Assembly (NCBI GenBank): GCA_963922415.1
Contig: CAWUIP010000020.1
Location: 1 to 34,105, forward strand
DNA: 34,105 nt
Direction of reading: 5' to 3'
Origin: Aliishimia sp963922415
GTDB lineage: Bacteria > Pseudomonadota > Alphaproteobacteria > Rhodobacterales > Rhodobacteraceae
Below the pieces are notes generated by a model. That model was not told the DNA's origin and searched no databases. It saw only the letters and a list, made by a program, of their open reading frames with translations. This document shows, one piece after another, positions 8,750 through 16,419 of this stretch. A program made the position numbers and the translations under genes. Each line of letters opens with the position of its first letter. Position 1 is the first letter of the stretch.

Positions 8750-9444
8750 TGCCGGACCTGTCCGCCCGCGCCGCCAGCGATCTGCCCGCCCTAGGCCTGA
8801 TCGTGTTGCGCGTTGATGAGACCATCGAACACGAGTTTCGCCAATTCATCCCCAGCGATACCGCACGGCTGCACGTGACGCGCATCCCATCTGGCGACGC
8901 ACTCACACCCGACAGCATCGCGGGTATGAAAGATAGGTTGACAGAGGTCGCAGCGCTTTTGCCGCCGGCGGCAGATTTTGACGTTGTCGCCTATGCCTGC
9001 ACATCGGGCACAGCCCTTTTGGGCGCGGAAACCGTTGCGGAACGTGTCAGACAGGGTGTGAAAACGCGCGCAGTGACCAACCCGCTGACGGCTGCTATCG
9101 CTCAGATCCAGCATCTTGGCCTAACGCGGATCGGGATCGTCTCCCCATATGTGGCCAGCGTCTCAGCCCCGCTGATCGCCGCCTTCGAAGAGGCCGGGAT
9201 CGGCGTCGCCGCCAGCCTCTCCCTTGATGAAGACGACGAAGCGCGGGTCGCGCGCATCGCGCCCAAGACCATTGCAGAGGCTGCCAGAGAGGTGCACGCA
9301 AGCGCCGCCATAGACGCCCTTTTTCTGTCCTGCACCAACCTGAACACAGCCGGGATACGAGAGCCCCTGTCGGCTGAATTTGGGCTGCCTATTCTCAGCT
9401 CGAACCACGCCTTGGCATGGCACATGCAGTCGCTCGCGCAATGA
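8746..9444 (+). CDS. Maleate isomerase/arylmalonate decarboxylase family protein (EutA-like)
   Basis: Member of the Asp/Glu racemase superfamily, 232 aa, cytosolic. Two catalytic-type cysteines are present in the expected places: CTSGTALLGAE in the first half and LSCTNLNTAGI in the second, with the hinge KTRAVTNPLTAAIAQIQHLG and LTRIGIVSPYVASVSAPLIA typical of maleate cis-trans isomerases. EutA of ectoine-utilisation clusters belongs here. It overlaps the M24 gene by 4 bp (ATGA), so it is the last gene of the transporter operon. Two cysteines favour isomerase or racemase chemistry over decarboxylase (which uses one). The substrate is unknown. Confidence 0.82.
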   Translation: MMPDLSARAASDLPALGLIVLRVDETIEHEFRQFIPSDTARLHVTRIPSGDALTPDSIAGMKDRLTEVAALLPPAADFDVVAYACTSGTALLGAETVAERVRQGVKTRAVTNPLTAAIAQIQHLGLTRIGIVSPYVASVSAPLIAAFEEAGIGVAASLSLDEDDEARVARIAPKTIAEAAREVHASAAIDALFLSCTNLNTAGIREPLSAEFGLPILSSNHALAWHMQSLAQ

Positions 9445-9465
9445 CAGCGCCTTCGCCCGAGCGAC
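9429..9465. terminator. Inverted repeat at convergent gene ends
   Basis: Perfect 8-bp arms GTCGCTCG (9429-9436) and CGAGCGAC (9458-9465) enclose the stop codon of the isomerase-family gene, just before the converging MRJP-like gene ends. No T-run follows. It could act as a weak bidirectional terminator. Confidence 0.3.
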
Positions 9466-9476
9466 GCCGCGCATAA

Positions 9477-10556
9477 CTACCTGCCGCTGATACCTGTTCC
9501 AAGCGCGGGAAAGCGCACGATGCGGTAAGTCCCCAGCGACGCGTCTTCGCCTCCGTTCAGAACCGGCGAACGGTGCAACTCATTGATCGTCGCATAGACA
9601 TAGCCATCGACGCCCATCGAAAATCCGTCAGGCCAAGGCAATTCTTCGTCAGATTGATACAAGACCTCGTAAGAGCCATCGGGCTTTGTCACCCCAATCG
9701 CGTTGTCGGTCATCGCAGTGATGTAGACGTTGCCCTCGGCATCCACGGTTGAGCCGTCCGATATGACCTTGTCGCCATAGCGTTCAACCTTCGCCGCCAG
9801 CGCCGCATCGTCCAGACTTTCGTCCAGAAGGTCCGTGGTGCGGACACGGTACATCGACGCAGCCGTCATCGGCGCGAAGTAGACCCACGTGTTGGTTGGA
9901 TCGATGGTGATCGGGTTGATGCCGATCTTGGCGGGATTGCCGCCCAGCTTGATCTCGCGCCCGTCAATAATCATTGGTGTATCTTCGGGCACCGTGAACT
10001 GGCTGCCTTCCAAGACCCGCCTCGCACGTCCCGTCGCCATGTCAATAACAATGACCGCAGAGTTCGCGCCGTCGCCCGTGTCGGAAATGTAGATCGCGCC
10101 ATGCTCGCGGTCGATGGCCAGGTCGTTCAGGAAGGACGTGGGCCGTGCCGCCGGTTGACCAACATAGTAAATCGCGTGCAGCTCTTCGGTCTTGGTGTTC
10201 CAGCCCACCACGCGCCCGGTCTGGCCTTCGCCTTGCCCATCGAGCATCCACAAGATGCCTTCCCGATCAGCGCGCAGGCCCAAAACACCGCGCAGGCCAT
10301 CGCCATCCTCTTGCGGTGCCCGCGCCCAAGCCTCGGTTGGATAGGGCTTCACGCTGCCATCCGGCATCACCTCGACCACGCGCAACTCGGGCCCGTAGAA
10401 CTCGTGGACGGACATGAACATCCGTCCATCTGGACCAATTGCCAAATTGCCGGGCGGGGTGTCTTTTGGAAACTCCAAAAACACCTCGATATCCGCGGCC
10501 ATCACAGGCGTCGCGAGCAATGCGATGGTGCCTACTGTGCTTAGAAATCGTTTCAT
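9477..10556 (-). CDS. Secreted MRJP/yellow-family protein (L-dopachrome tautomerase-related)
   Basis: Exported beta-propeller-type protein of 359 aa. The start is ATG 10554-10556 behind a strong GGAGGAG; upstream in-frame codons lack homology. The signal peptide MKRFLSTVGTIALLATPVMA is followed by ADIEVFLEFPKDTPPGNLAI. MRJP-type landmarks: FLNDLAIDREHGAIYISDTG, AVIVIDMATGRARRVLEG, GINPITIDPTNTWVYFAPM and DGSTVDAEGNVYITAMTDNA. Bacterial members are annotated as L-dopachrome tautomerase-related, or confused with SMP-30/gluconolactonases; their real substrates are mostly unknown. It is divergently transcribed from the LysR gene at 10650, so LysR control is likely. Confidence 0.8.
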   Translation of the reverse strand: MKRFLSTVGTIALLATPVMAADIEVFLEFPKDTPPGNLAIGPDGRMFMSVHEFYGPELRVVEVMPDGSVKPYPTEAWARAPQEDGDGLRGVLGLRADREGILWMLDGQGEGQTGRVVGWNTKTEELHAIYYVGQPAARPTSFLNDLAIDREHGAIYISDTGDGANSAVIVIDMATGRARRVLEGSQFTVPEDTPMIIDGREIKLGGNPAKIGINPITIDPTNTWVYFAPMTAASMYRVRTTDLLDESLDDAALAAKVERYGDKVISDGSTVDAEGNVYITAMTDNAIGVTKPDGSYEVLYQSDEELPWPDGFSMGVDGYVYATINELHRSPVLNGGEDASLGTYRIVRFPALGTGISGR

Positions 10557-10649
10557 CAGCTTCTCCTCCTCAGCTTGGGATTGGAGTAGGCCAATCGAAT
10601 GCGTAAGATGAAGACACTCAATATGGAAACCACTGTTTGAATTTTTCGA

Positions 10650-11528
10650 ATGTACTCCATCGATGATCTGAGAACCTTTGTCGCCATCGCAGAGGCCGAA
10701 GGCGTGACATCCGGCGCGCGCCGCGTGGGCATCTCGCCCGCCACGGCAAGCCATCGGTTGAACAAATTGGAAGCCGCGCTGCAGCTCACGCTTTTTCACC
10801 GGAACAGCCGCATGTTGAAGCTTTCGGATGAGGGCCGGATATTCTTTGAACGCACGCAAATCATCCTGGCGGATTTGGCCCAAGCAGAACGGGACGCCGG
10901 AAGCGGGGCGGCGGAGTTGACCGGTCATATGCGCGTGACGATGTCGCCATGGATCCTGTCGCGCTTTGTACTGCCCGCTCTGCCTGCCTTTCAGCAAAAG
11001 CATCCAAAGCTGACGTTTGATTTCTTGGCTGTTGACCGATTTGTGTCACTCTCGGCCGAAGCGCAAGACTGCGCCGTGCGCGTTGGCGCGCTGTCCGACA
11101 GCGCGTTGGTGGCGCGAAAACTCTGCGATAACCAACGCATCATATGCGCCTCGCCCGCGTTTCTGTCGCGCCTCGGAACACCGCAAGATGGGCAAGCCGC
11201 CTTGGACCTGCCCTGGGTCTGCCTTCCCTGGCAGACCCGTATTTCGCTCTCGGATGCAAAGGGACGCCGGCGCGACGCCACTGTCCGCGCAAGCATGCTG
11301 GTGTCCAATTCGGACACCCTGACCGACGCGGTGGTGCAGGGGCTTGGCCTGGCGATTAAGTCGCGCCTGGCCGTGAAGGAAGAACTTGAGAACGGGCGCT
11401 TGGTTGAAGTTGCCCCTGGCGCCTTATGGTCGCCCGACGCGCCCATCTGGTTCGTCTATCCGCCAGAGGGGCGCTCCGCTTTGAAAACCGATGCCTTTGG
11501 CACGTTCATCTCAACATGTTTTTCGTAG
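10650..11528 (+). CDS. LysR family transcriptional regulator
   Basis: 292-aa LTTR. The N-terminal winged HTH begins MYSIDDLRTFVAIAEAEGVT; the recognition helix region GARRVGISPATASHRLNKLE and LTLFHRNSRMLKLSDEGRIF are canonical. An effector-binding domain runs from about residue 90 (RVTMSPWILSRFVLPALPAF) to the end. The 93-bp divergent spacer to the MRJP-like gene at 9477 is the classic LTTR arrangement, so it probably controls that gene and itself. It could also act on the nearby catabolic operon. No strong Shine-Dalgarno precedes the ATG. It lacks the partner needed to name an inducer. Confidence 0.92.
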   Translation: MYSIDDLRTFVAIAEAEGVTSGARRVGISPATASHRLNKLEAALQLTLFHRNSRMLKLSDEGRIFFERTQIILADLAQAERDAGSGAAELTGHMRVTMSPWILSRFVLPALPAFQQKHPKLTFDFLAVDRFVSLSAEAQDCAVRVGALSDSALVARKLCDNQRIICASPAFLSRLGTPQDGQAALDLPWVCLPWQTRISLSDAKGRRRDATVRASMLVSNSDTLTDAVVQGLGLAIKSRLAVKEELENGRLVEVAPGALWSPDAPIWFVYPPEGRSALKTDAFGTFISTCFS

Positions 11529-11721
11529 CGCGCAGGAAGACGCCTGCGCCGGTGGCCGCAAAGAACCCCGGCAATCTGGCACAAGGCAGATTTTGGAGTG
11601 CCGCAAAGTCGCCCGGCGGCTAGGTTATTTGTACGTTTGCGCGAATTCCTATCCTTTTGAATTGATACCAGAACTACTGGGTTAGAGTACGTCCTTCAGG
11701 TACCAAGTAACGAGGTATCTA

Positions 11722-12630
11722 ATGCTAAAACACCAAACGCGACGCATTACCGCAGTGTTGTTCTTAAACATCTTAGCAGCCGGCGCGAGTGCGGCCCCCA
11801 TTCATCCAACAGACTTACAAGTGGCCGTACCCACGAATTCGAACGACGTGACCAACCCCTATAAAGACGACGTTCTACTTCGCGACATCACCTTTGGTTC
11901 CCAGGTGTTCTCGAGCGAAGATCAGATCGTATCAGTTGCTGATTTTGAAGTGCTGTCAGGCAGGTCTAACATCAATGCGGAGTGGGGCGATTTAGACGAC
12001 GGAGCGGATGGAGACGCCGATCCTTTTACAAAAGCAGGGTTTTCTGGCCACGCGCAAGAAAGCGTGGATCCCTCCGTTCAAGATGCAACTTTGAAACAAG
12101 CTTTCTCGTCATTTAGTCTCAGCGAAATGAGTGATGGAGAAGGAAACAGCGCGTTTTCTTTCCGGCTGCTATTTTCGCAGTCCCTCGTCGACAACGCCTT
12201 CGGCGAAGACGGCATGCCAGAGCTGGTTATCTTCGAGCGCGGCCTAAACGACGAGTTTGATATCCGGCTCATCCTAGGTGGCACCGCAAACGCCTACGTT
12301 TATTCCGATTGGTTACAGACCTCGAGCAAAGAGTATTTTGACAGTGGGATTCAAGTCGACACTGTTGAGATCGCTTCACCGCAGAATATCGGCGTCGGGG
12401 GTTATGATTTTGACCATTTTGCCCTCGTCGAAGATCAACCTGTCTATGGGATGGAGTTGCGGACACGAAATGGCTCCGGCCCAGACTTGAACGGCTTTTT
12501 CCTGACTGCGGCTGATCCAGACGACTTCGGACCCGGACTTGCCCCCGTTCCGCTTCCCGCCGCTGGCTGGATGTTAATTGCTGGTCTTATAGGCCTCACA
12601 GCAATGCGCCACCGCAAGACGGCAGCCTAA
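11722..12630 (+). CDS. VPLPA-CTERM sorting domain protein
   Basis: 302-aa exported protein of unknown function. The N-terminal signal (TRRITAVLFLNILAAGASA, cut near SAA) leads to an acidic, Asp-rich body (GDLDDGADGDADPF, DGEGNSAFSFRLLF) with no recognised enzyme motif. The C-terminus has the tripartite sorting tag: VPLPAAGWMLIAGL motif, hydrophobic helix, and basic tail RHRKTA. Such tags are recognised by exosortase/archaeosortase-type enzymes, common in Rhodobacteraceae. GAGG lies 8 nt before the ATG. Its codons are less GC-biased than those of genes to the left, suggesting later acquisition. A strong terminator follows, so it is monocistronic. Confidence 0.85.
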   Translation: MLKHQTRRITAVLFLNILAAGASAAPIHPTDLQVAVPTNSNDVTNPYKDDVLLRDITFGSQVFSSEDQIVSVADFEVLSGRSNINAEWGDLDDGADGDADPFTKAGFSGHAQESVDPSVQDATLKQAFSSFSLSEMSDGEGNSAFSFRLLFSQSLVDNAFGEDGMPELVIFERGLNDEFDIRLILGGTANAYVYSDWLQTSSKEYFDSGIQVDTVEIASPQNIGVGGYDFDHFALVEDQPVYGMELRTRNGSGPDLNGFFLTAADPDDFGPGLAPVPLPAAGWMLIAGLIGLTAMRHRKTAA

Positions 12631-12656
12631 GCACCACTCCGCTCACAACATGCGAC

Positions 12657-12686
12657 AGCCCTCGGCGCAGATGCCGGGGGCTTTTT
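12657..12686 (+). terminator. Rho-independent terminator after VPLPA-CTERM gene
   Basis: Stem AGCCCTCGGC (12657-12666) pairs with GCCGGGGGCT (12673-12682), with one T-G wobble and a 6-nt loop, and runs directly into TTTTT. It sits 27 bp after the stop. Confidence 0.85.
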
Positions 12687-13307
12687 AAGATTTGGGACGC
12701 AAGTGAAATCGCCCAGCCAAGCGTGTTTTTGTTGTGACAGCTACAAAAAGCAGACAACCAAGCGTTCTTTTACGACGCTCCGCCTGGCTGGATATCGGGC
12801 CATGCGTGTTTGATACCTGCAGTAGTGTAAGCTTGCGAAAACGGATTTCCCGGGGAAGTCGGGTGTGCGTCGAGTAGACCTCTCACGTTCAGGCGTGCGC
12901 AGCATGAAGGACGATTGCCAGCTTAGTTTGCGACATCACAACGACGACTGTCGACGCCCAAGCTCTGCATTGGGGCCCACTCCAAAGTGGAGTACCAGAG
13001 TGGCACGGCAGATGCTGCAGCGCCTCCGACGGCGGCTCAGAGCCGCAGTTGTGAATGCATAACTTTCGCTGCCGGCGCACTCAGCACAAATGGACGGCAC
13101 ACGTGAAAATCCAAAGTCGCATTGCCGCGAATGAAGCGTGCGTTCCTTTGGTTTGGTCCGCTGGATTTGGCAACTCTGATGCGCGTCGGAAACATTGAAC
13201 CGCTGAAAAATCAAAGTTTCGATGCAACGTCCGTTGTGGCACTGCGATTGCAAAATCTCACACGAAAGGGGGGCGCGAGACCGGCGCATAAAAACGTCTT
13301 GAATTAC
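12687..13307. other. Gene-poor left flank of the integrated element
   Basis: About 620 bp with no convincing gene on either strand; short open frames lack ribosome sites and recognisable motifs. Small palindromes occur (ACTCCA-N3-TGGAGT near 12970; GCGGCTC-A-GAGCCGC near 13030). The 28-bp block 13162-13189 matches 24 of 28 positions with 29643-29670 at the other end of the element, in the same orientation and at a similar distance from the 36-bp repeat. This hints that the flank is itself the remnant end of an earlier related element. Confidence 0.5.
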
Positions 13308-13343
13308 CAAATACTTACAAGGGCGCTGTGGCGGACCGAGGAG
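13308..13343 (+). repeat. attL: left copy of 36-bp direct repeat
   Basis: Identical over 36 bp to 29799-29834. It includes the complement of the tRNA CCA end, discriminator and 3' acceptor strand (TGGCGGACCGA) but then diverges, so no tRNA can form here. It marks the left junction of the element. Confidence 0.9.
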
Positions 13344-13434
13344 CCGCCAGTTCAACCGCTAGCAAGGTCGCATACTGCCCTGTAAGTCATTGAATAACGG
13401 TGATTTAGGCCTAATTCACTTCTTATATCGTCGC

Positions 13435-13463
13435 TTGACATCCGACCCAATCTACGCTTTGAA
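13435..13463 (+). promoter_or_regulatory. Possible integrase promoter
   Basis: TTGACA (13435-13440), a 17-bp spacer and TTTGAA (13458-13463) precede the integrase by about 40 bp. The -35 is perfect but the -10 is weak. A 15-bp sequence at 13382-13396, also found at 16076-16090, lies just upstream and could be a regulator site. Confidence 0.4.
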
Positions 13464-13506
13464 GGGGGATGTTATGGGGGGCAAATAGTTGGGATCCCTA
13501 CAAGCA

Positions 13507-14664
13507 ATGCGTCAGCCAAAGAAGAGACTAACCGCACGCGGCGTCACGACAATCAACGAACCTGGCAAGTACCATGACGGCAACGGGCTGATTTTGAAGG
13601 TCGACCCTTCTGGGGCCAAGAGATGGATCCAGCGTGTTACCGTTGAAGGCCGAAGACGCGAGTTTGGATTAGGCTCGGCAGAACTCGTAACTCTGGCTGA
13701 AGCAAGAGAAATCACTTTAGACAACCGCCGTATCGCACATTCTGGACTGGATCCTCTGGAGGAAAAAAAGAAACGGCAATCCGTTCCGACGTTTGCAGAG
13801 GCGGCCAGGGCTGTACATGAGCTGCACTTGCCGACGTGGCGAAATCCAAAACACGCGGCGCAATTCATAAGCTCGTTGGAGACGTATGCATTTCCCAGAA
13901 TAGGCGAGACGCCGGTTGGTGATGTGTCGACCGCCGACGTTTTGGCGGTCTTGCAGCCCATCTGGGTGACCAAGGCAGAAACAGCGCGGCGCGTTCGACA
14001 ACGCATTGGGCGGATTATGAAATGGGCGATTGCGCAAGGATGGCGGCAGGACAACCCAGCCGATGCCATTTCGCAAGTCCTACCGAAGCAGGTCACTAAA
14101 GCAGTCAACCGCAAAGCCCTGCCTTACGCAGAAGTCTCCGACTGTATAAGCGCAATACGCGCATCAGGCGCTTGGACAGCAACAAAGCTAGCCATTGAAT
14201 TTACAATCCTAACGGCACTGCGTTCCGGCGAAGTGAGAGGCGCCGTTTGGCAGGAAATAGACTTAGAGTCCGCGACCTGGACGCTTCCTGCCAATCGTAT
14301 GAAGATGACACGCGAACACCGAGTTCCTTTGGCACCGCGTTGCTGCGATATTTTAGTCGAGGCGAAGAATATTCGATTACCCCACACAGACCTCGTGTTT
14401 CCATCAATGACTGGCAAGCAGTTGTCAGATGCGACCATGCTTAAGCTTGTCAGAGACTTAGGCTTCGAAGTCGACATCCATGGCTTCAGGACGTCGTTCC
14501 GGACCTGGGTCCAGGAACAAACGGAGGTCGCCAGAGAGGTTGCCGAAGCCGCCCTGGCACACAAGTTAGAGAACAAGGTCGAGGCGGCATATGCCCGGAG
14601 TGACTTCTTTGACCGACGGCGTACGCTCATGGAAGCCTGGGCGGACTACGTCATTCCCCGCTAG
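13507..14664 (+). CDS. Tyrosine recombinase / phage integrase
   Basis: 385-aa site-specific recombinase of the P4-type integrase group, which inserts elements at tRNA genes. Domains: N-terminal arm-binding region (GKYHDGNGLILKVDPSGAKR, residues ~20-80), central core-binding domain (~95-190), and catalytic domain (~205-370) with Arg in LTALRSGEVRGAVW, HxxR in DIHGFRTSFRTW, His in ALAHKLENKVEAAY and the nucleophile Tyr in AAYARSDFF. ATG 13507 is taken as the start; an in-frame TTG at 13489 behind a GGGGGG run is an alternative adding six residues. Its place next to attL and the tRNA target make it the likely integrase of the whole element. Confidence 0.93.
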   Translation: MRQPKKRLTARGVTTINEPGKYHDGNGLILKVDPSGAKRWIQRVTVEGRRREFGLGSAELVTLAEAREITLDNRRIAHSGLDPLEEKKKRQSVPTFAEAARAVHELHLPTWRNPKHAAQFISSLETYAFPRIGETPVGDVSTADVLAVLQPIWVTKAETARRVRQRIGRIMKWAIAQGWRQDNPADAISQVLPKQVTKAVNRKALPYAEVSDCISAIRASGAWTATKLAIEFTILTALRSGEVRGAVWQEIDLESATWTLPANRMKMTREHRVPLAPRCCDILVEAKNIRLPHTDLVFPSMTGKQLSDATMLKLVRDLGFEVDIHGFRTSFRTWVQEQTEVAREVAEAALAHKLENKVEAAYARSDFFDRRRTLMEAWADYVIPR

Positions 14665-14682
14665 CTTAACGGGAGGCACGAA

Positions 14683-15690
14683 ATGCCAAAAATGGAGGTG
14701 CCGATGGACCGCAACGGTTCGTTGTTGGCGCAAGCCAACGATGCACGGCCAAATGAATACTTCGTCGACTTATCCGTATTTGGTGACGAATCGAAGATTC
14801 CTTTCAATGCAGTAGACCTGGAGGATGCGCGCCGCAAAGCTCGTGCGTTAGAGGTTGAAGCACTTACACAGTTCCTTAATTCCCCTGACGAAACCCAAAC
14901 GATTGGGGAGTTTATACCCGGTCCCACTGAGCTTGAAGACGCTGAACCTGACACAGCGGAACCTGGCACCACTGAGCCTGACACCACTGAGCCTGATACA
15001 GCTGAGCCTGATACAGCTGAATCTCAGACCCATTCTGCTACGCTCGCCTTCTTAATCGGCAGCTTTTCAATCAACGTTGATGAACTAACGGGACGACAGA
15101 AGGCCAAACTGCAGCTAGACGCCCTGCGCTTAGAGGGTCGGGTAGATTTGAGCGCGCACGCCACGGCAAAAGAACAACGTGAAGAGGCGCGGAGATGCAT
15201 ATTGCAAGTCGAAAAATTAATCAAACAGCTCAAACCAATAAACGAAAATATGGCTTTCGCTGCGGGCATCGAGAGCTCTCAAAGGCCTACGGAGCTTGCG
15301 GCCCGTATGCTGCTTCCTCTGTGGGAAATCGAACGTCAAAATGCCGCCATAATGGATGACTTTATCACCATATATGGGAAACGCCTGCGTTCTGACCACA
15401 GAACGAGTAGTCGAGTACTCTGTCGCGCCGCAATCGACATTTGGGCACGATGGGCAGATAAGAAACCAGGCTTTGAGTGGGGCTCTGCTGTTTCCGCACA
15501 GCAAGCAGATATGAACCTGACCTTCATAGAAGCTGTCGGCGGCGAACCAGCCGGGTTCAATACACCCTTAGGCAAATTCTTGGAAGCGTGCGCTTCTGAG
15601 CTCAAAACGTCATACGAAGCATGGGGGTTTAATGTTCAACGGCCTGCAATGGAAGCCATTAAGACCTGGAGGGAATACAGAAATTTCTAA
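14683..15690 (+). CDS. Hypothetical protein with acidic EPDT tandem repeat
   Basis: 335-aa protein, not recognised. ATG 14683 has GGGAGG 6 nt upstream, 18 bp after the integrase stop. Layout: N-terminal ~75 residues (FVDLSVFGDESKIPF), a proline/acid linker of five-residue repeats (AEPDT, AEPGT, TEPDT; residues ~87-116), then an alpha-helical region (~130-335) with LTGRQKAKLQLDALRLEGRV and EQREEARRCILQVEKLIKQL, and a C-terminal KTWREYRNF. No signal peptide or membrane segment. It sits between integrase and AlpA-like genes, so it may be part of the element's maintenance, but no function can be assigned. Confidence 0.7.
   Translation: MPKMEVPMDRNGSLLAQANDARPNEYFVDLSVFGDESKIPFNAVDLEDARRKARALEVEALTQFLNSPDETQTIGEFIPGPTELEDAEPDTAEPGTTEPDTTEPDTAEPDTAESQTHSATLAFLIGSFSINVDELTGRQKAKLQLDALRLEGRVDLSAHATAKEQREEARRCILQVEKLIKQLKPINENMAFAAGIESSQRPTELAARMLLPLWEIERQNAAIMDDFITIYGKRLRSDHRTSSRVLCRAAIDIWARWADKKPGFEWGSAVSAQQADMNLTFIEAVGGEPAGFNTPLGKFLEACASELKTSYEAWGFNVQRPAMEAIKTWREYRNF
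14941..15015 (+). repeat. 15-bp coding tandem repeat (five units)
   Basis: Five head-to-tail units with consensus RCTGARCCTGAYACM (14941, 14956, 14971, 14986, 15001) and a sixth decayed unit to 15030. In frame it encodes A/T-E-P-D-T. The unit is a multiple of three, so copy-number change would keep the frame. Confidence 0.9.
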
Positions 15691-15791
15691 AAGCTCCCTA
15701 GGGGGGCATAGCTGTTTTTAGGTAATACTTTCATAGTGTTATCTCTTGTGTTACTTAGACGTCATCGTACATAACAATAAGGAAAAATACG

Positions 15792-15992
15792 ATGACCAAT
15801 CGAGTAATAAGACTACCAGAGCTAGCGGAGATGACAGGACTGTCCCGGGCGACAATATACGCGCGAATGGATCCCAAGTCTCGGAGCTACGACCCCACGT
15901 TCCCTCCCAAAATGAAACTGGGCGGTAGAGCATCAGGTTGGCTGCTTGATGAAGTATCAAGCTGGATATCCAACCTCTCCCCACAATCCTAA
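15792..15992 (+). CDS. AlpA-family regulator / excisionase-like protein
   Basis: 66-aa DNA-binding protein with a MerR-like HTH: IRLPELAEMTGLSRATIYAR, followed by the wing and FPPKMKLGGRASGWLLDEV, ending WISNLSPQS. This is the AlpA pattern; in P4-like elements AlpA controls integrase and excision. AAGGA lies 8 nt before the ATG. Two GTGTTA copies spaced 12 bp apart (around 15736-15753) lie upstream and could be autoregulatory sites. It begins the regulatory/replication block. Confidence 0.88.
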   Translation: MTNRVIRLPELAEMTGLSRATIYARMDPKSRSYDPTFPPKMKLGGRASGWLLDEVSSWISNLSPQS

Positions 15993-16083
15993 ACCAAAAA
16001 ACGCCCGCAAAGCGGACGCGTTCTGTAGCTCTTGGTCGAGTATAGGATAGCGTCTTTGCCGCCGCCGGGCAAGGAGTAAGTCA

Positions 16084-16419
16084 TTGAATATATTTGAAAA
16101 AGGCGCAATTCGCGTCAACAGTTGGGCTGACCTGCCGAACCCAATCGCACTCATGCATTACAGAGTGACGAACGGACCAGGCGAAATATCCGAAATCACA
16201 GTCGGCAAGAAAGAGCGGAGCATGCTCGAAGGCTTGCGCAACAACCGCATCTACGCCGCCTCGGCAGCGCGACTGTCGCACCATGTACACTTGCTTCGAA
16301 GCAAAGGAGTAATCGTCCACACTGAGCGCTACTACGGTGAAGACCAAAGCACCAAGTTTGGCATCTACAATCTTGTGCCGGAAGTCATCGCTCACAGCGA
16401 ACTCGAGGTGTCTGCATGA
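16084..16419 (+). CDS. Winged-helix protein of the replication module (TTG start)
   Basis: 111-aa basic protein. The part LEGLRNNRIYAASAARLSHH and VHLLRSKGVIVHTERYYGED reads like a winged helix with a beta wing (residues ~55-100). The start is TTG 16084: CAAGGAG lies 7 nt upstream and no ATG fits. The last codons overlap the primase start by 4 bp (ATGA), so the two are translated together. Small winged-helix proteins often precede prim-pol primases in integrative elements of alphaproteobacteria. A role in replication initiation or copy control is inferred. A 15-bp sequence at the start (16076-16090) recurs upstream of the integrase. Confidence 0.72.
   Translation: MNIFEKGAIRVNSWADLPNPIALMHYRVTNGPGEISEITVGKKERSMLEGLRNNRIYAASAARLSHHVHLLRSKGVIVHTERYYGEDQSTKFGIYNLVPEVIAHSELEVSA

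Noticed and set aside
3877..9444. Ectoine/hydroxyectoine utilisation cluster
   Set aside because: EutA- and EutD-like genes are present, but the ornithine-cyclodeaminase-like and deacetylase genes are missing, the importer is of a different type, and the lyase carries DpaL signatures.
13020..13045. Palindrome GCGGCTC-A-GAGCCGC as terminator
   Set aside because: One-nucleotide loop, no T-run and no gene ending nearby.
13308..13343. Second tRNA-Arg gene
   Set aside because: Only the 3' end matches; the sequence diverges before the T arm, so no cloverleaf is possible.
14941..15030. CRISPR-like array
   Set aside because: Repeats are contiguous 15-bp units without spacers and are in frame within a protein gene.
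15691..15720. Terminator after the acidic-repeat gene
   Set aside because: The 6-bp GC stem has a wobble pair and the T-run is about 9 nt too far downstream.
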